Positions 17,726 through 25,854 of a DNA stretch of 64,000 bases are shown in pieces (position 1 is the stretch's first letter; each line of letters opens with the position of its first letter). The DNA lies in the NCBI RefSeq assembly GCF_040273735.1, contig NZ_JBELZM010000008.1, positions 62,001-126,000 on the forward strand, read 5' to 3'. The DNA comes from Solibacillus sp040273735. GTDB taxonomy: Bacteria > Bacillota > Bacilli > Bacillales_A > Planococcaceae. Below the pieces are notes generated by a model. It was given only the letters and a program-made list of their open reading frames with translations. It made no database searches and was not told the DNA's origin. The translations under genes and the position numbers were made by a program.

Positions 17726-17778
17726 AATAAAAAAGAAGAACAATTTCCCGGATCGAGGAAATCGTTCTTCTTTCGTTC
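17726..17778 (-). terminator. Terminator of the MarR gene
   Basis: On the minus strand AAAGAAGAAC-ATTTCC pairs with GGAAAT-GTTCTTCTTT, followed by TTT. Confidence 0.82.
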
Positions 17779-17792
17779 TTATTATGCAACGA

Positions 17793-18221
17793 TTAAAGAT
17801 TCTCTACATTATGATTTAAGCGTGTAAGAAATTGCTTAAGCTGCTGTAATTCACTATCCGAAAAATCCTGATAGAGATCATTCAGAAACTGATCTTTAAA
17901 CATTGTGCAACCTTCAAGTAATGCTCGTCCTTGATCGGAAATGTTTACAAGTACTTCTCGGTTGTTCTTTTCATTGCGTTTACGTTCGACAAATTGCTGT
18001 TCTTCAAGCAGCTTTAAATGGCGTGTAATTGCCGCTTGGTCGATAGCTAAGGATTGTTGCAGGACCTTTTGTGTAACGTTTCCATTTTTAATTAAAGAAA
18101 CTAAAATTTCGTATCTCGTCAAACTGATATCTGTTCTTTTTTCAAAAATTTGCGTTACATGACGGTCTAATCTTTTTAACATCATGATCATCTGTTTTTT
18201 ATCGTCCAAACAAACTTCCAT
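17793..18221 (-). CDS. MarR-family transcriptional regulator
   Basis: A 142-residue winged-helix regulator. The recognition region (NVTQKVLQQSLAIDQAAITRHLKLLEEQQFVERKR, from about residue 50) and the wing (NNREVLVNISDQGRALLE) are typical of MarR. AAGGAGG precedes the ATG. It lies about 140 bases downstream of, and in the same direction as, a nitroreductase. MarR proteins of the YodB/MhqR group control nitroreductases in response to quinones or electrophiles, so this is the natural candidate regulator of that gene and of the adjacent flavin reductase; I infer this only from position. Confidence 0.87.
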   Translation of the reverse strand: MEVCLDDKKQMIMMLKRLDRHVTQIFEKRTDISLTRYEILVSLIKNGNVTQKVLQQSLAIDQAAITRHLKLLEEQQFVERKRNEKNNREVLVNISDQGRALLEGCTMFKDQFLNDLYQDFSDSELQQLKQFLTRLNHNVENL

Positions 18222-18327
18222 ACTAACCCTCCTTACATTGATTGCTCTTCGTTCTAGGTATCCCTATATGGTAGCATTTCCGTTCATTCGGATAAAGTAT
18301 AAAAAATTTCACACAATATGATCTGAA

Positions 18328-18344
18328 TTACACCTGTCAGGTAA
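18328..18344. promoter_or_regulatory. Imperfect palindrome upstream of the MarR gene
   Basis: TTACACCTGTCAGGTAA has arms CCTG/CAGG and TTA/TAA. It sits between the nitroreductase stop and the MarR start and could be an autoregulatory site. Confidence 0.3.
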
Positions 18345-18361
18345 AGGAACCTATAATACCA

Positions 18362-18991
18362 TTAGCTAGAGAAACGAATAATTTGTTCGAATGGTAAGCG
18401 TGATGAATTACGTGCTGGCATAGCAGCCTTTCCGATTGCAATTAAAATCATCGGCTGCTCATTTGCAGGCAGTTCATATCTTTTAGCGAATGCAGCTTTA
18501 TCAAAGCCGCCCATTATTACTGTATCATAGCCCATATCCTTCGCTAAAAGTACTATTTGCATAGAAATCAAACCTGAATCTAAATGGGCGATATTACTGC
18601 GTTCAGCATCAGAAAAGCTGTTGTACGCCGTTTCAGAATTGGAAATCATCATATCAGCAATCTCTCGTGGCATATAGCCCAATTCAACATTTAAATCGTT
18701 AATTTGCTTAGCGTTTTTATACATTTCAATATCGCCGATTACCGCAATAATTGCTGATGATGTTTCAATTTGCTCCTGATTAAATCCGGCAATGCGCAAC
18801 TCTTTCTTCTGCTCAGCATCGTCAATAACAAGGAAGCGCCAAGGCTGCAGGTTACTTGATGAAGGCGCTGATGTTGCCTGCTGTAGAATATGTTGAATTG
18901 TCTTGCGAGGAATCGCAATACCGGGTTCATATTTACGAACCGATTTACGTTCTTCCATTAATTTTTCTAAAGCTGATTTTTGTTGTAACAT
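18362..18991 (-). CDS. Nitroreductase-family FMN oxidoreductase
   Basis: A 209-residue FMN-dependent reductase, probably using NAD(P)H to reduce nitro compounds or quinones. The family signatures are present: RKSVRKYEPGI near the N terminus, SAPSSSNLQPWRF for FMN binding, and DSGLISMQIVLLAKDMGYDTVIMGGFD in the core. The ATG at 18991 is 8 bases from GAAGGG; a GTG three codons upstream overlaps that site. Its promoter carries a palindrome filling the -35/-10 spacer, so it looks tightly repressed. Confidence 0.88.
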   Translation of the reverse strand: MLQQKSALEKLMEERKSVRKYEPGIAIPRKTIQHILQQATSAPSSSNLQPWRFLVIDDAEQKKELRIAGFNQEQIETSSAIIAVIGDIEMYKNAKQINDLNVELGYMPREIADMMISNSETAYNSFSDAERSNIAHLDSGLISMQIVLLAKDMGYDTVIMGGFDKAAFAKRYELPANEQPMILIAIGKAAMPARNSSRLPFEQIIRFSS

Positions 18992-19030
18992 TTTTTTCAC
19001 CCTTCTTTATAGAAATTGGAATAGGTTTTC

Positions 19031-19059
19031 ATTTTAGTTGATTAGTCAACGATTGACAA
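19031..19059 (-). promoter_or_regulatory. Nitroreductase promoter with palindromic operator in the spacer
   Basis: On the minus strand TTGTCA (19059-19054) and TAAAAT (19036-19031) are 17 bases apart. The spacer contains the palindrome GTTGACTAATCAAC (19050-19037), arms GTTGA/TCAAC. A bound repressor would block polymerase directly. Confidence 0.6.
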
Positions 19060-19359
19060 GTCATATGTATTATTCGTAAATTTTGATAGGGGTAAGATAT
19101 AAAATAAATTAGCTCGCAGCAAGAGAAGACCGAGTATATAAAATCATACAAGCGGTGTCTTCTATAGTATTTCAATTAATGAGTAACGTAAGGGGGAAGG
19201 AATCTCTCATAGCATCGCTTCATTTAAGATAACTAAAATGAATTGCATATAAAATTAGCGAATTCCTGCGAGGAGCTATGTGGTTTTTGGTTTATAGAGG
19301 TTAGAGAAATAAAATCATCAGAAAAGGCAGAGGAATAATTTCCCCTGCCTAAAGAATTC
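19060..19359. other. Gene-free region before the CxCxxC protein gene
   Basis: About 300 bases. I see an imperfect inverted repeat (AGAAGAC near 19123 and GTCTTCT near 19157), the terminator of the downstream minus-strand gene at 19324-19352, and no credible reading frame. Confidence 0.4.
19324..19352 (-). terminator. Terminator of the CxCxxC protein gene
   Basis: On the minus strand GGCAGGGGA and TTCCTCTGCC pair (one mismatch) and are followed by TTTTCTGATGATTTT. Confidence 0.65.
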
Positions 19360-19620
19360 CTAATCTTGATATCCCTTATAGTGTTCGGATAATTGATTGT
19401 TCAAGCTTTCTAATTGAGTGTTTTGTGAATGGGGAAATCCATCTATTTTCGTCTTTTGAGAACACATCCAACATGAACAGTGAATTTTCCCTTTTGCAAA
19501 AAATCCGGTAAAGCGAGAATGCCATCCAATTTGTTTCGCAATTTTAAGTTTCCGTTGAATGACTCTTTTTCGATGATGTCGAAAATAGGCTCGATTTCGA
19601 TTTTTGGTATGTGGTTTCAT
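19360..19620 (-). CDS. Small basic protein with HCSCWMC zinc-type motif, unknown function
   Basis: An 86-residue protein. The first 35 residues are strongly basic (RNRAYFRHHRKRVIQRKLK), and the middle carries KGKIHCSCWMCSQKTK, a CxCxxC cluster that could hold zinc. I recall similar GKxHCSCxMC proteins as conserved but uncharacterised in many bacteria. The basic, cysteine-bearing make-up suggests RNA or ribosome contact, which is inference. The ATG at 19620 lies 9 bases after AAGGAG; earlier TTG/ATG codons sit on the ribosome binding site. The upstream leader has a short peptide frame and a strong hairpin. Confidence 0.7.
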   Translation of the reverse strand: MKPHTKNRNRAYFRHHRKRVIQRKLKIAKQIGWHSRFTGFFAKGKIHCSCWMCSQKTKIDGFPHSQNTQLESLNNQLSEHYKGYQD

Positions 19621-19644
19621 TACCATCAACTCCTTGGGTTAGGG

Positions 19645-19695
19645 CTCAGCCTGTAAAAGTCCCCCAAAGATTAAATTGGACCGTTACAGGCTGAG
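19645..19695 (-). promoter_or_regulatory. Leader hairpin upstream of the CxCxxC gene
   Basis: A perfect 12-bp inverted repeat, CTCAGCCTGTAA (19645-19656) and TTACAGGCTGAG (19684-19695), encloses 27 bases that themselves contain GTCC/GGAC arms. The 5' arm overlaps the end of the 14-codon leader frame, and the 3' arm ends about 10 bases before AAGGAG. This is the geometry of attenuation controlled by a translating ribosome. Confidence 0.6.
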
Positions 19696-19728
19696 TATGA
19701 GGGCAATAAATATATTGTTAAGGTTCAA
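19684..19728 (-). CDS. Putative 14-residue leader peptide MNLNNIFIALILSL
   Basis: TTG start preceded by AGGAG with 8-base spacing. The hydrophobic peptide ends at a TAA that lies inside the 5' arm of the leader hairpin, so a ribosome reaching the last codons would melt the hairpin. It resembles leaders that regulate by ribosome stalling. Translation is unproven, and the frame is short enough to occur by chance. Confidence 0.4.
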   Translation of the reverse strand: MNLNNIFIALILSL

Positions 19729-19807
19729 ATCAGTCACTCCTGTTTAAATATTTTTCTTTAATTATACATTAAATTACGATTCTGATAGGCATTGCGTTTA
19801 GCGTTTA

Positions 19808-20497
19808 TTAATAAAAATTGTATGGACATATAAATCGGTAAAAAAATTGCATTACAATTGCTGATGCGATCATATCGGACATAGCCAATGCCTCAGCTTC
19901 AATTTTATCAAACACTTCAATATCCGTTTGATAGTCTTTTTGGATCATTGTCACGGCTTCTTTTTTAGTTAACTCTAAATGTTTATAGAACATTTCCTTC
20001 AGTGCATCTTTAGATAAGTATGGATTTAGATTGCTTAAAAATAAAACAATATCATCCGCATTTTTATACCATTCTTTTTCTTTAGTATTCACTGTATTTG
20101 TATCTCCTTTGACAGCTGCTGTTACAAGTTCCGCAGCAATGACTAGGTGATCTTGAATAAGCTTAGCGTAGTAATCTGCAATTTGGTCACCATAAAATGG
20201 GCGCAGACAATTGCCTAAGTCAGTTGCGTTTTGCAGGAGGCGCTTTTGTACAAATGGTAAATCAGGTAATTGGAACACGATGCTAGTAATTGTCATCCGA
20301 GTCCAGTTAACATGTTCCATCCAAAGTAATCGATTCATTGCCATATAATCGGCCTCTGTTTTACTTATACAACGCTGATCAAGAATGCTCTGTTGCCGAG
20401 TTAAAAAATGCCGAAGTGGTGCAGTATATTGGGAAAAGGGTTGCGCGTAGGAAGCGCTAAGCGGATAGGTAAAACCATTTGTATAATAAGGATACAT
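19808..20497 (-). CDS. Conserved protein of unknown function, helical (229 aa)
   Basis: The N terminus is Tyr-rich (MYPYYTNGFTYP) without a clear signal peptide. The rest is mostly helical, with conserved-looking segments LWMEHVNWTRMTITSI, LRPFYGDQIADYYAKLIQDH and NADDIVLFLSNLNPYLSKD. I recall similar Bacillales proteins, some misnamed acetylglutamate kinase, without an assigned activity. The repeated WMEHVxWTR, H and E residues might suggest metal binding. It is a single gene, divergent from a decayed SRPBCC gene. Function unknown. Confidence 0.75.
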   Translation of the reverse strand: MYPYYTNGFTYPLSASYAQPFSQYTAPLRHFLTRQQSILDQRCISKTEADYMAMNRLLWMEHVNWTRMTITSIVFQLPDLPFVQKRLLQNATDLGNCLRPFYGDQIADYYAKLIQDHLVIAAELVTAAVKGDTNTVNTKEKEWYKNADDIVLFLSNLNPYLSKDALKEMFYKHLELTKKEAVTMIQKDYQTDIEVFDKIEAEALAMSDMIASAIVMQFFYRFICPYNFY

Positions 20498-20603
20498 TCA
20501 TACCATTCCTCTCTACTTTTCATTCAATAGTAAAATGAAATTGGGCTCTTTTCTTAGCATACTCATACGCATCGAAGTTTGTGAAAGTGTTCGACAGGAG
20601 TTC

Positions 20604-21090
20604 ATGTTAGATTCATTTTTGGGCTATAAAATATTTAGTACAATAAAGGGTATAAATAATATAAGAGTAGGGCCGCTATATTTTAAATCTGAACGTTTTT
20701 TCATTCCGGAAGATGTTTTCTCTATTTTAACTAGTCCTAAACAGTTTATGCAGTGGTATCCTTTCGCAACAGGGGAAATGGATGTCAGGTCAGATTGCTT
20801 TAGTTGATGGTAAAGACAACATATACAGCAACCATTACAGACTGGAAAAGCCATATTTGTTTAGTTTTCTTGAAGTTGATGATTCGATAAATATTTCGTT
20901 GGAAGAAGATAATCGAGGATGTAAAATAAAATTTATCCATATTTTAGGTGATGTTTCATTGGCGGTGAATACCGCGGCAGGATGGCATCAATGTCTCGAT
21001 GTTTTCAGCCAAATCGTTAATGGGGAAGCGAAGAATTGGCAAAATAATACTGCAGAATTGCGTGGAATTTACAGCAAAGCTTTTAGTTAA
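20604..21090 (+). pseudogene. SRPBCC/AHSA1-type protein, frameshifted
   Basis: Two overlapping frames together make one protein of about 160 residues. The first (from the ATG at 20604, AGGAG upstream) reads SERFFIPEDVFSILTSPKQF then QWYPFATGEMDVR. The second, from about 20782, continues with GQIALVDG, then LFSFLEVDD, and ends in NTAAGWHQCLDVFSQIVNG. Similar proteins have GEMDVRVGGxI at the junction, so a few bases appear lost around 20785. START-like proteins of this type bind hydrophobic ligands. A sequencing error would look the same; otherwise the gene is recently broken. Confidence 0.75.
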
Positions 21091-21144
21091 ACAATGGGAT
21101 AGAAATTTGCTTTCCACACAGACTGTTAGTGGAGGTGAGTTGGA

Positions 21145-21330
21145 ATGGGTAACAATAAACATAAAAATAATAAAACTCAGGATAACAAAAAACAGCAAAA
21201 CCAAAATCAAAATGCTAACAGACCCCGAGCAAACAGAGAAGAATTTGCTCAGGAAGTAAACTTTAATCAAAATCAGAACCAAAACCAAAATCGTAATAAA
21301 AACCAAAAACAGAATAATAAAGACTGTTAA
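21145..21330 (+). CDS. Asn/Gln/Lys-rich small protein, gamma-SASP-like
   Basis: A 61-residue, extremely hydrophilic protein made largely of Asn, Gln and Lys (QNQNQNQNRNKNQKQNNK), with one ordered-looking motif, NREEFAQEVNF. Gamma-type small acid-soluble spore proteins are also Gln/Asn-rich and carry EFASET-like motifs, so a spore role is plausible but not proven. GGAGGTGA lies 8 bases before the ATG, an unusually strong site. The 47-residue protein at 31687 shares the RREEYSKEFNQ version of the motif. A terminator follows directly. Confidence 0.75.
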   Translation: MGNNKHKNNKTQDNKKQQNQNQNANRPRANREEFAQEVNFNQNQNQNQNRNKNQKQNNKDC

Positions 21331-21348
21331 GATATTTCTCTTATGCCC

Positions 21349-21379
21349 AGCCCCAATATATTGGGGTTTGGTTTTTTTT
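21349..21379 (+). terminator. Terminator of the Asn/Gln-rich protein gene
   Basis: Perfect palindrome CCCCAATATATTGGGG followed by TTTGG and eight T. Confidence 0.82.
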
Positions 21380-21467
21380 ATGTCTGCTGGAATCGGTTTA
21401 CTTAGTTGAGTTGTTTTGAAATGAAGAGGGTATTCTAGAATTGAATTGAATATTGGGAGGCGATTTA

Positions 21468-21712
21468 GTGAAAGGCTGGTTATTTTCAGGTACTATGGGG
21501 CATGAGTTTGCCGGGGTAGTGATTGAAGTAAATTAAGCTTCTAGGAAGCAATGGCGGATCAGTTGAAGACTTACAAGGCGTTTATGATTGTTTTGCTACT
21601 AAAAAAATGAGTCCGAACCTGATCACCAATTCCATTTGATGAAGTCGACAAAGGTATCGAGAAACTGAAAAATCATGAAGTAAAAGGCCGTTTAGTAGCT
21701 GTATTTGAATAG
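21468..21712 (+). pseudogene. Remnant of a zinc-dependent alcohol dehydrogenase
   Basis: A start-proximal piece (GTG at 21468 after GGGAGG) reads GTMGHEFAGVVIEV, the zinc-binding GHE motif of medium-chain dehydrogenases. It stops at TAA. The following sequence, in a shifted frame, gives LLGSNGGSVEDLQGVYD, and after another shift PFDEVDKGIEKLKNHEVKGR and the natural C terminus. About 230 central residues are missing. It is an internally deleted, frameshifted gene, probably related to butanediol or sorbitol dehydrogenases. Confidence 0.8.
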
Positions 21713-21755
21713 TAGATCTAACATCATCGGGGATATTTAAACCGTTCAGATATTA

Positions 21756-21801
21756 AAAAACAGTTCAAATTTTATAGAATAAAATTTGAACTGTTTTTTT
21801 G
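21756..21801 (-). terminator. Terminator of the Cache-type chemoreceptor gene
   Basis: AACAGTTCAAATTTTA pairs perfectly with TAAAATTTGAACTGTT around a 5-base loop; A and T runs flank both sides. Confidence 0.85.
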
Positions 21802-21835
21802 TACGGGTTATCCAGTATTTTCTTATAGTTGCTTA

Positions 21836-23881
21836 CTATAGCTTAAATTTCGAAACAGATTCAGTTAACTTATCAACTTGTTTATTTAAATGTGTAGCAT
21901 GAATCGTTACTTCAGAAGTAGCAGATGTTTGTTCTTCGATTGAACTCGCAATTTCTTGCGTCTCTGCTGTAACCTCTGTTGTCATCTCATTAACAACTGC
22001 TATTGAAGATACAACGACATTTTTTTGCTGTTGCATAGTTGATACATTTTCCATCGTGTTTGAAATCGACACTTTCATATTTTCTAATGTATCGGAAAGC
22101 TGTTTAATGGCATTATCTACAGTATTAACTGCTAACTTCTGATCTTCGCTAATCTCATTTGTCTGCTTCATCACTTGAACGAGTTGCTGAGTATCCTCTA
22201 AAATACTTAGAATGATTTGCTGAATATTAGTTGTTGCCGCTTTTGAACTTTCTGCTAAGCTCCTTACCTCATCTGCTACAACTGCAAATCCTTTCCCGTG
22301 TTCACCTGCTCGAGCAGCTTCAATCGAAGCATTAAGTGCAAGTAAATTTGTTTGTTCAGTAATTTGGGCAATTACATCTGTTACTTTCGAAATGGATTTC
22401 GTTTTTCCATCTAACTGTCCGGTTACGACTTTTACTTCATTGAACGCCCGCTCTAAATTTGCATAGGATGTTTCCAATTTTTGAACTTTATCAATACTTG
22501 TATGCACTTCTACCAATGCTTCGTCAGCATCATTTACCATTTGCTGAGTTTTTAATTCTATAGATTCTATTCCATCGGCCAATACATGAATAGCCGTAGA
22601 ACCATCATGCATTTTTTCTGCTTGTGTGCTCGTATTCATTGCAATTTCTTCGATGCTGTTTGAAACATTATTTAACGCTTGCTCATTTTCCTTGGCGATA
22701 AGAGCTAAACTGTTAGAAGAATGCTGGATTTCCATTGAGTTTTCATTTACTTGGCTTATTAAATTGCGAACCTCATCAAGCATTTTGTTATAGTGATCTG
22801 CTAAGTCTGCAATTTCATCTTTTGACTTTGTTTCAAAACGTGAAATAAAGTCTCCACTTGCTGTTTTTTCAAATACTTCTTTAAAGCTATTTAAAATATC
22901 CACTAATTTTCGTGCCATGAAATAGGCGAATAAACATCCTATTATTAGACCAATCGCTAATGATATCCAACCTGCAATCGTTAATTTTTTTAACTGTTGT
23001 GCATAACTATCGTCATCTACTAATGAGACAATTTTCCAGTTATTTTTCTCGATTATTTGAATTTCACCTGTATAATTCACTTCATTCCATTCAAAATGTT
23101 CGATTTTATTGCTTCCATCTTTAGCATCTGAGAGCCATTTAAACTCCGCTTCTAATTCAGCAGTATCTAATAAATCCGTAACCCCTGCAATCTTGCCGGA
23201 ATTATCAGCAATGATATTCTTCCCGTCCGCATCTTCGATAAAGGAAGATACAATCAATCCATTTGGATCGACAATCATTAATTTTGATGATGATTTTGCT
23301 TCAATGCCTTCACGAATCATACCAATTGTTGAGAAATCAATATCATAGCCGACCGCACCGACAAGTTCGTCATCTTTAAATACCGGGGCAATAACAGAAG
23401 TCATTAACTTATTAATACCAGTATCCAAATAGACGTCCATCCATTGCATGTTGGGGTTTGCACTCAATTTTGCGAATGTTTGAGAATCACGTACATCCCA
23501 CTCATAATCTATTCCTGGTGTGGCATGAAGTTTACCAGTATTAAAATCCATGAAGTAGACGGATAAATAATTTTCATTGTTTTCTTTTAATGTACTGGTA
23601 ATTTTATCGATATGTAAATAATCAACTTGTTCCTTTTGTAAAATAGTTTCGATTACCTGACCGAATTGTAGAAGATTTGTTTCATAATTCTCCAAGCCTA
23701 ATGACACTTGATCAACAGCATTTTTAGCATTATTAGAAGAAGTATGTTCATTTTCTTCCGTTAAAATATTTCGTACTGTCCATTGACTAAATAACACAGT
23801 AATGACGACTGCTGCAATGATTGCAAGTGAAATCAACATTATCCATTTAGTTTTTATCTTTAAATTTTTGAGTATATTCAT
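21836..23881 (-). CDS. Methyl-accepting chemotaxis protein (Cache sensor)
   Basis: Membrane chemoreceptor of 681 residues. Segment 1 is at about 12-32, followed by an extracellular domain of about 265 residues that reads as a double Cache (dCache_1) sensor, including YFMDFNTGKLHATPGIDYEW and GAVGYDIDFSTIG. Segment 2 is near 300-325, then HAMP, then the signalling domain with NASIEAARAGEHGKGFAVVA at its tip. dCache sensors often bind amino acids or organic acids. I prefer the ATG at 23881, as the one two codons upstream is too close to AAAGGT. It is a single gene with its own terminator. Confidence 0.92.
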   Translation of the reverse strand: MNILKNLKIKTKWIMLISLAIIAAVVITVLFSQWTVRNILTEENEHTSSNNAKNAVDQVSLGLENYETNLLQFGQVIETILQKEQVDYLHIDKITSTLKENNENYLSVYFMDFNTGKLHATPGIDYEWDVRDSQTFAKLSANPNMQWMDVYLDTGINKLMTSVIAPVFKDDELVGAVGYDIDFSTIGMIREGIEAKSSSKLMIVDPNGLIVSSFIEDADGKNIIADNSGKIAGVTDLLDTAELEAEFKWLSDAKDGSNKIEHFEWNEVNYTGEIQIIEKNNWKIVSLVDDDSYAQQLKKLTIAGWISLAIGLIIGCLFAYFMARKLVDILNSFKEVFEKTASGDFISRFETKSKDEIADLADHYNKMLDEVRNLISQVNENSMEIQHSSNSLALIAKENEQALNNVSNSIEEIAMNTSTQAEKMHDGSTAIHVLADGIESIELKTQQMVNDADEALVEVHTSIDKVQKLETSYANLERAFNEVKVVTGQLDGKTKSISKVTDVIAQITEQTNLLALNASIEAARAGEHGKGFAVVADEVRSLAESSKAATTNIQQIILSILEDTQQLVQVMKQTNEISEDQKLAVNTVDNAIKQLSDTLENMKVSISNTMENVSTMQQQKNVVVSSIAVVNEMTTEVTAETQEIASSIEEQTSATSEVTIHATHLNKQVDKLTESVSKFKL

Positions 23882-23887
23882 TTTCAT

Positions 23888-24324
23888 CTACCTTTTACCT
23901 ATATATTGACTTTCATTCCCAAAATGAGGGTTTTAAAGACGAATATTAGGATATAGTATTATGGGACTTTTGTCCATCTATATTTAGGGGAATTACGATA
24001 TATATTAAAAAGTTATTGAAAAAAGGAGAGATTTTTACGCACTCGAAAGAAAAAAATTTAATTCTTTACTTTTTTTATTGTTATTACTAGAATTACATAT
24101 TATAGGTTCAATACTAAAATTTGGTTTTATGCTTATGCGTATTTTATAAACATAAAAAGGGTAACTTACAAGGAGTACGAATCCCTGTAAGTTACCAATA
24201 TGTTTAAATATTAATTCGCTAACCAAAATAAGTTTTGGTAGTAGTTGAAGCTATAACAGATGAGCTAGTCAAGTGTGGTGTTCTTGTCATTATGTGAGAG
24301 TATATACAAGAACAATACAAACGT
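23888..24324. other. Gene-free region holding 3' hairpins of the coiled-coil gene
   Basis: It contains the terminator at 24158-24198, a perfect small hairpin ACCAAAA-TAAG-TTTTGGT at 24224-24241, and a third inverted repeat TTCTTGT/ACAAGAA at about 24280-24312. No gene is credible here. Confidence 0.45.
24158..24198 (-). terminator. Terminator downstream of the coiled-coil gene
   Basis: GGTAACTTACA pairs with TGTAAGTTACC; on the minus strand the stem is followed by CTTTTTATG. It lies about 125 bases past the stop codon. Confidence 0.65.
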
Positions 24325-25332
24325 TTAGTCAGTTACTACTTCATCAAGAGTTGCGCCTAATTCAGAAGAGATGTCAGAAGCTTTAGGGTTACTACTGATT
24401 TCTGCTTCTACTTCTGATGCAAACTCATTCACATGGTCATTCGCTTTTGTGATTTCAGCATTTGCTTTTTCTATTAACTCATCCAAACGTTTGATCTCTC
24501 CATTACCTTTAGAAATTTCACCATCACCTTTAGTGACTTCGCCATTAGCAGTATCGATCTCGCCATTTGCCTTAACTAATTCGTTGTAGTTATACTCAGC
24601 TTCTTCGTTAGCAGCTGCAAGATCGCCTTCTAACTGAAGAATGTATTCGTCATCTAATTCTTTTTGGCTTTCTGCGTCAGCAATTACTTTTTCTAATTTC
24701 TTAATATCTTCATTCGCTTTTGCTAAATCAGCTTTTGCTGTGCCTAGCTCATTTATAGTTTTGTTCAACTCAGCTGTTTTTGCGTCAAGTTGTGCTTGCA
24801 ATTCTTTCTTTTCCTCGATAGCAATTTTCAGCTTAAGGCTGATAGCCGCATACTCATTGTTAACTCGTATCAGTTCAGCTTTAGCAGCTTCCAGTTCCTT
24901 AACTGTAGAACTATTAGAAGCTTCGAGTTTAGCGTATCGCTCTTCTAGGGCCTTCATGTTGTTTCCTACTTCAGCAAGGGACTTATTCAGACCTTCGATT
25001 TCCTTGTCTCTTTTAGCAACTGTATCTTTAAGGTCAGTAATTGTACCTTCAAGATCTTTAACCTTTGTTTCTAATCCAGAAATCTTACCTTTTTGTTCTT
25101 GTATAAATGCATTTGCTTGGCCAATCTTACTGTTGGCATCAGCAACTAAGTTATTGACTTTGCCTTTTAACGCTTCTTCATTCTGTTTGAACTGTAGAAT
25201 GCTCGCGCTTTGCTCGCCGATTTTTCCTTTGATTCCGTCCAGCGCACTACCGTCATAAGCTGCGATGCCTGTTGCGCCTCCTAAAATAATTGTACCTGCT
25301 AATAAAATTGCTTTGCCTGAAATAATACCCAT
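24325..25332 (-). CDS. Exported or membrane-anchored coiled-coil protein with glycine heptads
   Basis: A 335-residue protein I do not recognise. Residues 8-25 (ILLAGTIILGGATGIAA) form one hydrophobic segment, either a signal or an N-terminal anchor. Residues about 45-310 are a nearly unbroken coiled coil. Residues 254-302 are seven exact heptads: KANGEID, TANGEVT, KGDGEIS, KGNGEIK, RLDELIE, KANAEIT, KANDHVN. Glycine at a fixed heptad position is unusual for a coiled coil. The tail (SNPKASDISSELGATLDEV) is acidic. GGAGGAG precedes the ATG. It stands alone between a chemoreceptor and a reductase. A surface or spore-surface spacer role is possible. Confidence 0.75.
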   Translation of the reverse strand: MGIISGKAILLAGTIILGGATGIAAYDGSALDGIKGKIGEQSASILQFKQNEEALKGKVNNLVADANSKIGQANAFIQEQKGKISGLETKVKDLEGTITDLKDTVAKRDKEIEGLNKSLAEVGNNMKALEERYAKLEASNSSTVKELEAAKAELIRVNNEYAAISLKLKIAIEEKKELQAQLDAKTAELNKTINELGTAKADLAKANEDIKKLEKVIADAESQKELDDEYILQLEGDLAAANEEAEYNYNELVKANGEIDTANGEVTKGDGEISKGNGEIKRLDELIEKANAEITKANDHVNEFASEVEAEISSNPKASDISSELGATLDEVVTD

Positions 25333-25854
25333 TAAAAAACTCCTCCGATTTTAATATTTATACTACAACTAATATTAGTAGTAATAATAGTAATATACTC
25401 TTTGATGTTATGTTTTATTCCTATTTTTTGGTAAAAATTAACTATGGTTATTTATACTATTTAATAATATAGATATTTTAAGACTATTAGCATGTAAGAG
25501 ATTAATTATAATTATTAAATTTACAATGTTTATTTTAAATTCATGATATCCCTATAAAAATTAAATATATATCACGTCCAATTTATGTGAGATTTAAATA
25601 TAGGGAAAGCTTAGTGCTATGTGACAGAATTTATTGATTCTGAATGATAAAAATTAAGTATGGTTAATGTTCATAAGATTTGACTTATCATTTTTTAATA
25701 GGCGTTAAATATTTTTGCAATCTTTTTTATAAAGGATACTTCTGGATTTTTGGTTCAAAATATCCAAGATGGGGCATAAAGGATTATGGATGTTTTTTCT
25801 ATATAAATACTGGGAATTTAAAAAAATTAGAAACAAAATGAGTAGGTGATAAAA
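25333..25854. other. Very AT-rich gene-free region with palindrome ACTAATATTAGT
   Basis: About 520 bases. A perfect 12-base palindrome ACTAATATTAGT (about 25367-25378), with TAGTAATA repeats after it, lies 35 bases upstream of the coiled-coil gene start and may be an operator or curved promoter DNA. Otherwise I see only AT-rich sequence with no gene. Confidence 0.4.

Noticed and set aside
19121..19165. Hairpin AGAAGAC/GTCTTCT as an RNA gene or terminator
   Set aside because: The stem is imperfect, has no T-tract and no adjacent gene end; it may be chance.
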